64,000 nt of DNA. Source: Bradyrhizobium sp. CCGUVB1N3. GTDB lineage: Bacteria; Pseudomonadota; Alphaproteobacteria; Rhizobiales; Xanthobacteraceae. Shown here piece by piece: positions 58,023 through 64,000 of this stretch. The DNA is taken from the NCBI RefSeq assembly GCF_024199925.1, contig NZ_JANADR010000001.1:7691501-7755500 (forward strand), read 5' to 3'. Within the stretch, counting starts at the first letter, position 1; every line of letters begins with the position of its first letter. Below the pieces are notes generated by a model. It saw only the letters and a program-made list of their open reading frames with translations, did not search any database and was not told the DNA's origin. A program made the translations under genes and the position numbers.

Positions 58023-59341
58023 GTGATCGCGCTCATGTTTTCTGCCGATGTCATTGCATCCGATAGATCGTTCAGTTCTGCATCGTCCGGACTCTCGTAA
58101 TCACCCAGGAGTTGCCCAGATTGATCGAGATAAAACGGCTGCCCGAGGAGGCTGTTGATAATGAGGCTGTTGCGGTACGCCACCAGCGACAGATTTGCGC
58201 TCTGCAATCCGTGCTGCAGACGGCTTTGATTCTGCAAATAGACCGGTCCCGGCATTTGCTGCATGAAGCTGACCGCGTAGTCCGGACCGAGCACGGGCAG
58301 GTCGTCCTCCATGTGGGCGCTGCCTAGGAGCGACTGCAGAAAGAGAGGCGTGCGCGGTTGGAAGCCCGTGGCGAGCACGATGCGATCAACGACGATACTG
58401 TGATGCTGCTGCCTGAAAAGACCGGCCAGATCGACTAGCCAGCGCTTGTCGAGAGGCGTGATGTGCTTCAGAACGACACTGGGGAGTAAATGAAAGCTCT
58501 CAAGAAGCGCACCTTCCACGTCTCGTTCATACAAAATGTCGTAGAGGCGGTTGCACAATTCGGCAGAAATGCCATCGCTTGTCAGCTTTTCCCGCTCAAT
58601 GATGGCACGACGGTGCTGAAGCGGCAGGGCGTGAAAGCGCCGGCTATAACCGGGCATATAGGCCTCGTTGACGAAGCTGGTATCGTCCATTGCAAACAGG
58701 TTCGAGCGCGAAGTGACCCAGGTAATCCGGGGAACATCGGGGCGATTGAGCATGTGCTCGACAATCTCCGCGCCGCTTTGACCACCTCCCACCACGAGCA
58801 CATGCTCGTTCCTGCGTGGTGGGTCTCGATCAAGATAGTCAGCTGCATGGTAGATAGTAGCGCAAATGAGAGGTTTAGCGCACCGGGGGATCTTTGGCTC
58901 GACGCCAACTGCTATCACCACGGCGCGCGCAAGGTATGTGGTTGTGCTCGTACTGACGCGATAGGCGTCCCTGAAGGGGGCGATGTCGACCACTTCCTCG
59001 TTGAAGCGGACCGTGCCGAGTTGACGTGAGACCCACTGGTAATAGTCAGTAAACTCCCGCCGAGAGGTCGAGGCGTTGCGTTTGTTGATGAAACTGTAGA
59101 GCCGTCCGTTTTGTGCGAGGTAATTCAGGAAAGAATAGGGACTGGTGGGGTTGACCAAGGTCACGCAATCCTTGAATGGCGACACTTGCAGGCGGCTGTT
59201 CGGCAGCGCTAGTCCCGGATGCCAGCAAAATGCCCCGCGCTTCTCCAGGAATAGTGCGCGTAGCGGGGTAGGTTCAATCAGCGCTGCCAAGCTGAGATTG
59301 AACGGACCGATCCCGACGCCAATGACATCCAGCGTATCCAC
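58019..59341 (-). CDS. L-lysine/L-ornithine N-monooxygenase (IucD/SidA/PvdA family)
   Basis: A 440-residue FAD- and NADPH-dependent N-hydroxylase. The FAD motif is DVIGVGIGPFNLSLAAL, the NADPH motif VLVVGGGQSGAEIVEHM (near 185), and the C-terminal IVLATGFQPRTPLFLQSLL is typical. FVNEAYMPGY and the substrate-lid NSLIINSL also match. Such enzymes make N6-hydroxylysine or N5-hydroxyornithine for hydroxamate siderophores or hydrazine pathways. No NRPS, NIS synthetase or acyltransferase for a siderophore is nearby, while a cupin and MetRS-like gene are. It is the first gene of a six-gene leftward operon. Confidence 0.88.
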   Translation of the reverse strand: MDTLDVIGVGIGPFNLSLAALIEPTPLRALFLEKRGAFCWHPGLALPNSRLQVSPFKDCVTLVNPTSPYSFLNYLAQNGRLYSFINKRNASTSRREFTDYYQWVSRQLGTVRFNEEVVDIAPFRDAYRVSTSTTTYLARAVVIAVGVEPKIPRCAKPLICATIYHAADYLDRDPPRRNEHVLVVGGGQSGAEIVEHMLNRPDVPRITWVTSRSNLFAMDDTSFVNEAYMPGYSRRFHALPLQHRRAIIEREKLTSDGISAELCNRLYDILYERDVEGALLESFHLLPSVVLKHITPLDKRWLVDLAGLFRQQHHSIVVDRIVLATGFQPRTPLFLQSLLGSAHMEDDLPVLGPDYAVSFMQQMPGPVYLQNQSRLQHGLQSANLSLVAYRNSLIINSLLGQPFYLDQSGQLLGDYESPDDAELNDLSDAMTSAENMSAIT

Positions 59342-59743
59342 GAAGCTCTCTCTCGCGCTTGGTTAAGGTCTTCCCCGCTTGAGAAAGGCGGTCAGTTGCT
59401 GCGTATGGAAGCCTACAATCTGACACCGCGTGAGATACAAGTTGTTTTATGTCGCAGTGAACCGGATGCTTTGGAGTGCGGTGCGTCTCCTCACAGACCG
59501 AAAACCGCGCTTATCCTGCGGAGCAGTTTCATGGAAAGCGAAACGATGGAAGACCGCGTAAAGCGCTGCCCGGATATAGGTTACGGTGGTGACCGGTCGT
59601 GCCCTAAGCGCGCGCCTCGGCTGTTGAAAGCGCGCTCTATGGGTTGCTGACCGAACCAACGGGTCGAGAATGCGATACGATTTGAAATGTTGGGGATGCC
59701 GTCGCCTGACTGCGGCGGAGGCGTACGAGAGGAAAGCCCGCCG
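59342..59743. other. Intergenic region, probable operon promoter
   Basis: About 400 bases between pabA and the N-monooxygenase gene, with no recognisable gene. The promoter of the six-gene operon should lie here. No known regulatory box was identified. Confidence 0.4.
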
Positions 59744-60328
59744 TCACGCTTGGAAATACTCTGCGAGCCACAAAAAGTTTCTAAGCAGAGCCTCGCCCTG
59801 GTGGGTCAGTATTGATTCGGGATGGAACTGCACGCCGTAGGTAGGTTGATCGCGATGTGCAAGCGCCATGATCTCGCCCTCGTCCGAACGCGCCGTTACC
59901 ATCAGATGCGACGCGTGCAACTGATCGATCTCCACAACGAGTGAGTGGTAGCGCCCCACGCAAAGGGGCGAAGGAAGTCCTTCGAATAGCCCTCTGCCGT
60001 CATGCGTAACGTATGAGGACCGGCCGTGCATGGGGCGACGTGCACGTGCCACCGTTCCGCCGAAAACGCTACCAATGCATTGATGCCCAAGGCAGATGCC
60101 CAAAATCGGGAGACGACCTGAAAGGTCGCGAACGACCGAAGTCGATATTCCGGCCTCCATTGGGGTGCAGGGACCGGGGGAAATGACCACGGCGCGCGGC
60201 TTGAGACGAACAATATCGTCGATGCAAATCGCGTCATTCCTGATCACTTCCGTTGCTTCACCGAGCCTACGGAAGTAGCGGGCTATGTTGAAGACGAAGG
60301 AGTCGTAGTTGTCGATGATGACAATCAC
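59744..60328 (-). CDS. pabA: Glutamine amidotransferase subunit, aminodeoxychorismate synthase type (PabA/TrpG)
   Basis: A 194-residue class I glutamine amidotransferase. The nucleophile is Cys79 in LGICLGHQCIG, and the His-Glu pair is in VQFHPESIL. It supplies ammonia to the chorismate-amidating subunit. The start overlaps the pabB stop by four bases. PabA and TrpG cannot be distinguished by sequence alone, but the partner is PabB-like. Confidence 0.88.
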   Translation of the reverse strand: MIVIIDNYDSFVFNIARYFRRLGEATEVIRNDAICIDDIVRLKPRAVVISPGPCTPMEAGISTSVVRDLSGRLPILGICLGHQCIGSVFGGTVARARRPMHGRSSYVTHDGRGLFEGLPSPLCVGRYHSLVVEIDQLHASHLMVTARSDEGEIMALAHRDQPTYGVQFHPESILTHQGEALLRNFLWLAEYFQA

Positions 60329-61734
60329 GAATCACCGGAAGAATTGGCGCAAAATGCGTCAAACATTCGCTGTGCCTTGACGAGTGTCTCCTCGTATTCG
60401 GCCGCCGGATCCGACATCGCCGTTATCCCGCCACCTGCGTGAAACACGGCCATGCCGTCGTCGATGGTGACAGTGCGGATCGCAATATTCGTATCCATGT
60501 GGCCGCTGAAGGCGATGAAGCCGATCGCTCCGCAATAGACCTCTCGTGCGACTTGTTCGATTTCCGCAATAATTTCCATCGATCGGACCTTCGGCGCCCC
60601 GGTAATGGAGCCGCCCGGAAAACAGGCACGAAGAAGGGTGATGGCGTCTTGGTCCGCTGCAAGCTCACCAGTTACGACCGATACGAGGTGGTGCACCGAG
60701 GCATAGGTTTCGAGATTGCACAGCGCAGGAACGTCGACCGAATGCGGAGTGCAAACACGTGACAGATCATTCCGTAGGAGATCGACGATCATGATGTTCT
60801 CGGCACGATCCTTGTCGGATGTGACCAGGATTTGAGCGCGACGCTGATCTTCCCTGGAATCAGTAGAGCGCGCGATCGTGCCTTTGATGGGGCGCGTTTC
60901 GACCCGTCGTCCGTCGAGTTTCAGGAATCGCTCCGGCGAGCTCGATGCAATGGTGAGATTGCCGTTGCGCAGCAGCGCTGCAAACGGTGCGGGGTTCATT
61001 GATCGCAGTTGGCAGTAGAAGGCAACAGGATCAAATGAGGTCGGCAAGCGCGTACTAAAGCGCTGCGCAATGTTGGCTTGAAAGATGTCTCCAGCCAGAA
61101 TCAGATCGATGACGCGCTGTACAGCCGCAATGTAGGCCGCGCGGCTGAAATTCGATTGCCATGGTCCGACTGCGCCGTGGGCCTCATTTCGCGGCGAGGT
61201 CGAGTTGGCAAGGAGAGCTGCAAACTCATTGGCTCGACGGCATGCACGCGCGGTGCGGCGTGCGGGATCCTGCTCCGGCCATCCTGTAGACACGATCCAG
61301 CATCTCTTCCCACGGTGATCGTAGCTGACGACCACGTCATAAAAATGCAAGATGGATTGAGGCAAACGATGTCCGGAGGCTGCCGGAACTGGCAATCGCT
61401 CCAGTGTCCTGTTCAGATCATAACCAAAGAACCCGGCCGCTCCTCCCTGAAAGGGCGGCAGATCAGGGCGATGCTCTTGCCGATACCTCGCAAGAAGCGT
61501 GCGAAGGACTTCCCAAGGGCCGTCGTCAAGAACCTCTCCGTTCCAACTCGCCCGACCCTCCGCGACGATATAGGTGCCGAACGGGTCGCAGGTCAGATAT
61601 GAGTAGCGCCCAAGTATCTCGTGGCTTGCTGCGCTATCAAGAAACGTAAGATGGGGCCTGCGGGCGAGGCGCCGCATCGCTGTGACAGGGGCAATCCATG
61701 GCAGTTCGCGGACGTGCATCGGGCTGTCAGTCAC
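60325..61734 (-). CDS. pabB: Aminodeoxychorismate synthase component I (PabB)
   Basis: A 469-residue chorismate-binding enzyme with PIKGTIARS: Lys284 is the residue that distinguishes PabB from TrpE (which has PIAGT). Other blocks are FQANIAQRFSTRLP, EIAEIEQVAREVYCGAIGF, PGGSITGAPKVRSME and MAVFHAGGGIT. With PabA it makes 4-amino-4-deoxychorismate. The lyase PabC is not next to it. Translation begins at GTG 61734 or ATG 61719. It is probably a specialised copy. Confidence 0.88.
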   Translation of the reverse strand: MTDSPMHVRELPWIAPVTAMRRLARRPHLTFLDSAASHEILGRYSYLTCDPFGTYIVAEGRASWNGEVLDDGPWEVLRTLLARYRQEHRPDLPPFQGGAAGFFGYDLNRTLERLPVPAASGHRLPQSILHFYDVVVSYDHRGKRCWIVSTGWPEQDPARRTARACRRANEFAALLANSTSPRNEAHGAVGPWQSNFSRAAYIAAVQRVIDLILAGDIFQANIAQRFSTRLPTSFDPVAFYCQLRSMNPAPFAALLRNGNLTIASSSPERFLKLDGRRVETRPIKGTIARSTDSREDQRRAQILVTSDKDRAENIMIVDLLRNDLSRVCTPHSVDVPALCNLETYASVHHLVSVVTGELAADQDAITLLRACFPGGSITGAPKVRSMEIIAEIEQVAREVYCGAIGFIAFSGHMDTNIAIRTVTIDDGMAVFHAGGGITAMSDPAAEYEETLVKAQRMFDAFCANSSGDS

Positions 61735-61829
61735 TAACGAATGGCATCCGCGCGCCGCGATCTACGGCCCGCGCCAAACAATAGCGACGTTCGATCGGAA
61801 CCCGCGAGCTCATGAAACCGGCGGTCAGC

Positions 61830-62165
61830 TTAGTCTCCGCCAGTGGACACAGCGCGGCGAGTGAGCAAACGCACATCGGTCGATACATTGCAGTCTGCCG
61901 CGTACCGCAGCTCGCGGAGTGGGCGTACCCGCCTGATCGATTCCTGGTATAGATCATGCGCTTTGTAAGCTGCGAGTTCCGCCTCGTTGTCGAATTCACC
62001 ATAGACGATGACGTCGATGTCGTTTCCGAGCTGGTCGCTCTTGCAATTGCGAGCAACCTCGAGCCGGCGTGCATGCGGGATAGTCGTGAGAACCGAGAGG
62101 CCTTCGATTATCCCGTCAATGTGCCCCTCATCCTTGGCGGTGAATAAAACGATGTGACGAATCAT
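61830..62165 (-). CDS. Dabb (stress-responsive A/B barrel) domain protein
   Basis: A 111-residue ferredoxin-like alpha/beta barrel of the Dabb family, beginning MIRHIVLFTAKDEGHIDGII and with VIVYGEFDNEAELAAYKAHD. Members are dimeric; some bind or cyclise small metabolites, most are of unknown function. It lies 95 bases upstream of pabB in the same direction and may be in its operon. Confidence 0.78.
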   Translation of the reverse strand: MIRHIVLFTAKDEGHIDGIIEGLSVLTTIPHARRLEVARNCKSDQLGNDIDVIVYGEFDNEAELAAYKAHDLYQESIRRVRPLRELRYAADCNVSTDVRLLTRRAVSTGGD

Positions 62166-62321
62166 GGATGGCTCTAGCGTTGCTATCAGAGATGAGGCGC
62201 ATGACTAACTTGGGATCGAGCCCTCTGCAACGCCCCGCTACTGCATCGCTGGTTGACGATCGATTGTTGACAGTGTCGCGCCTCGCAAGCTGCAACTGAA
62301 CACCCAAGAGCCTCTTCCCGA

Positions 62322-62954
62322 TCAGGACGTCGGAAGGGCCAGGCGTTCAATGGTTTGAATGTGACGCGCGAGCAGGTTACAGGCTTGATCAAGGTTGCGA
62401 CTTCGCAGGGCCTGCAAAATCAGGCGGTGATCTTGGTTGGACCGTGGGCGCCAGCCTGCCGTCCGCGCCATCGCGAACACCAGCCGAGAATTTGCAAGCT
62501 GTAGTTCGTCGAGGCTTGCAAGCAGACGCGGCATCGCACAGGGCGCAACCAGGGCGGAGTGAAAGGCCCGGTTGGCCATCTCAAACTCCTCAATCGTCTT
62601 GGCATTGTCTCCCTCAATCAGGGCAAGTTCAATGCGTGCCAGATGGATCGATGAGAGCTTTGGGGCTGCATTGCGTAGCGCGACCACCTCGAGCGCCGCA
62701 CGCATCTCGGCGATCTCTTTCACCGAATTCGTGTCGAGCGGAGCGACCCGCACGCCGCGGCGAGGTGCACTCACGACAAGATGTTGAGCCTCTAATTGTC
62801 GAAAAGCCTCCCGCACCGGGACGTGGCTCGAATTGAATTCCCGTGCGACATGATCCTGCCGGAGCGGCGAGTCCGGCTGCAAAGCGCCGTTGATAATGCG
62901 CTCACCAATCGACTCTGCGATGCGTCCAGCAGTCGTCCTGTTCTCACTCATCAT
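62322..62954 (-). CDS. bioR: BioR, GntR-family repressor of biotin biosynthesis
   Basis: A 210-residue GntR/FadR-type regulator: winged HTH (about 10-75; FNSSHVPVREAFRQLEAQHL and VSAPRRGVRVAPL) and an all-helical FCD-type ligand-binding domain (about 85-205). It is divergent from bioB, and the 114-bp gap carries three TTATCTAT boxes close to the known BioR operator (TTATMKATAA). In alphaproteobacteria BioR represses bio genes. Autoregulation is likely because one box is at its own start. Confidence 0.87.
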   Translation of the reverse strand: MMSENRTTAGRIAESIGERIINGALQPDSPLRQDHVAREFNSSHVPVREAFRQLEAQHLVVSAPRRGVRVAPLDTNSVKEIAEMRAALEVVALRNAAPKLSSIHLARIELALIEGDNAKTIEEFEMANRAFHSALVAPCAMPRLLASLDELQLANSRLVFAMARTAGWRPRSNQDHRLILQALRSRNLDQACNLLARHIQTIERLALPTS

Positions 62955-62956
62955 AG

Positions 62957-62967
62957 ATTATCTATCG
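62957..62967. promoter_or_regulatory. BioR-like operator 1
   Basis: ATTATCTATCG, a half-conserved BioR box four bases upstream of the bioR ATG. Confidence 0.65.
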
Positions 62968-63022
62968 GAAAAATGGGTGCGCCCCGATAGCACATCGATT
63001 AGCATCGATCCAATGTCGATGA

Positions 63023-63034
63023 CGATAGATAATT
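63023..63034. promoter_or_regulatory. BioR-like operator 2
   Basis: CGATAGATAATT, the box in the opposite orientation, 35 bases before the bioB start. Confidence 0.7.
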
Positions 63035-63039
63035 CACAT

Positions 63040-63051
63040 AATTATCTATGA
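63040..63051. promoter_or_regulatory. BioR-like operator 3
   Basis: AATTATCTATGA, forming an inverted pair with operator 2 (17 bases centre to centre) immediately upstream of bioB. Confidence 0.7.
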
Positions 63052-63068
63052 TTACGGGTTCAAGGACT

Positions 63069-64000
63069 ATGGATGTTGCTGTTGGAGTTGACCGGAACGG
63101 AAGCTGCGAGCTCGCGCAGGTCGGCCGCAAATGGAAGCGTAGCGAGGCCGAAGCGCTCTATGGTCTGCCGTTCGCTGAGCTGATGTTTCGTGCGCAAAGC
63201 GTTCACCGCGATAACTTCGATCCAAATCACGTCGAAACAGCAAGTCTGCTCAGTATCAAGACGGGCGGCTGCCCGGAAGACTGCGGCTACTGCGCGCAGA
63301 GCGCGCACTACGAGACGGGGGTGAAAGCGACCCGCCTGATGGATTGCGCCGATGTGGTCGCCGCCGCGCAGCGTGCCAAGGAGGCTGGCGCAACCCGCTT
63401 CTGCATGGCTGCGGCCTGGCGCACTCCGAAAGACCGTGATCTCGATCGGGTCTGCAAGATGGTCAGCGCCGTCAAAGACCTTGGCATGGAAACCTGCGTC
63501 ACACTCGGCATGCTGACACCGAAGCAGGCGGCACAGCTTTCCGAGGCGGGGCTGGACTTCTACAATCACAACGTCGACACCTCGTCTGAGTTCTACGGCA
63601 GGATCATCACAACCCGCACGCTGCAGGACCGAATTGACACGCTTGAGCACGTGCGCGAGGCCGGCATCAAGATCTGCTGTGGCGGCATTATCGGCATGGG
63701 CGAGCGCGTTGAGGACCGTCTCGACATGCTCGTCCTGCTCGCTAATCTCCGAAAACCTCCGGAAAGCGTGCCGATCAATCTTTGGAACGAGGTCAAGGGG
63801 GTTCCAGTCAATGACAGCGCGGAGCGTCCGGATCCGATCGCGCTCGTGCGTCTGGTCGCAACAGCCCGGATCATGATGCCGAAGAGCGTCGTGCGGTTGT
63901 CCGCCGGACGGCATGCCATGACCGACGAGTTGCAAGCGCTGTGCTTTTTGGCCGGTGCAAATTCAATTTTTATCGGGGACGTGCTGTTGACGACTAAAAA
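63069..64000 (+). CDS. bioB: Biotin synthase BioB (3' end beyond the window)
   Basis: The first 310 codons of a radical SAM biotin synthase; the frame is open at the window end. The cluster motif is CPEDCGYC (Cys68, Cys72, Cys75) followed by [37 protein letters not shown] and [13 protein letters not shown] are BioB blocks, the last with Trp instead of the more usual Phe. BioB inserts sulphur into dethiobiotin. AAGGA lies only three bases before the ATG, closer than usual. Other bio genes probably follow outside the window. Confidence 0.96.
   Translation, partial: MDVAVGVDRNGSCELAQVGRKWKRSEAEALYGLPFAELMFRAQSVHRDNFDPNHVETASLLSIKTGGCPEDCGYCAQSAHYETGVKATRLMDCADVVAAAQRAKEAGATRFCMAAAWRTPKDRDLDRVCKMVSAVKDLGMETCVTLGMLTPKQAAQLSEAGLDFYNHNVDTSSEFYGRIITTRTLQDRIDTLEHVREAGIKICCGGIIGMGERVEDRLDMLVLLANLRKPPESVPINLWNEVKGVPVNDSAERPDPIALVRLVATARIMMPKSVVRLSAGRHAMTDELQALCFLAGANSIFIGDVLLTTK

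Noticed and set aside
52840..59341. Hydroxamate siderophore cluster
   Set aside because: The N-monooxygenase alone would allow it, but no NRPS, IucA/C-type synthetase, acyltransferase or TonB receptor is present, while cupin and MetRS-like genes are.
63060..63935. 291-residue minus-strand frame at the window end
   Set aside because: Antisense of bioB, whose CxxxCxxC motif and family blocks are unmistakable.

Overview
The window looks like part of the symbiosis island of a Bradyrhizobium. The evidence is a rhizobial-type (Rhc) type III secretion locus with nod-box and tts-box control, several Nop effectors, interspersed palindromic repeats of the kind common in Bradyrhizobium, and long stretches littered with IS remnants and broken genes. 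All assignments come from reading motifs and order in the sequence; no database search was run.

Layout. (1) 1-6.8 kb: accessory DNA with two effectors, a long NopM-type LRR/NEL ubiquitin ligase (minus) and NopP (plus), plus MFS and group II intron RT remnants. (2) 6.8-18.3 kb: T3SS structural genes. rhcC1 is divergent from nopB-rhcJ-nolU-nolV-rhcN-rhcO-like-rhcQ-rhcR-rhcS. A 2.2 kb interruption carrying a YopJ-family effector (NopJ) with its own tts box follows, then rhcT-rhcU. (3) 18.3-21.6 kb: ttsI, rhcC2 and a CpaD/Y4xK-like lipoprotein run leftwards from a well-conserved nod box, so flavonoid/NodD signalling should switch on TtsI, which in turn acts on the tts boxes. An IS3-family element sits about 40 bp upstream of that nod box. 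(4) 25.1-33.3 kb: one 2722-residue ORF behind a tts box combines SKWP repeats, an RNA-polymerase-like DxDGD motif, a shikimate-kinase-like P-loop domain and a C-terminal Ulp1/C48 protease domain. (5) 33.3-52.8 kb: mosaic accessory DNA with a 66-bp TGCC microsatellite, a HemN/HemW-like radical SAM protein, an FAD oxidoreductase, a DUF938 methyltransferase, truncated metK, PEP-mutase and etfB/fixA pseudogenes, a LuxR solo, an Omp25-type porin, an MddA-type methyltransferase and an S9 peptidase. (6) 52.8-62.2 kb: a leftward biosynthetic cluster (Dabb protein, PabB, PabA; then lysine/ornithine N-monooxygenase, MFS exporter, PhyH dioxygenase, cupin, methionyl-tRNA-synthetase-like protein, aminotransferase). 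(7) 62.3-64.0 kb: bioR divergent from bioB (cut by the window end), with three BioR-like boxes between them.

The most interesting system is region 6. A Lys/Orn N-hydroxylase together with a cupin and a MetRS-like protein is the known hydrazine (N-N bond) forming set, known in actinomycetes as a cupin-MetRS fusion. Here the two halves are separate adjacent genes in a rhizobial symbiosis region, next to a dioxygenase, an exporter and aminodeoxychorismate synthase genes. The second is the giant multi-domain effector candidate in region 4.
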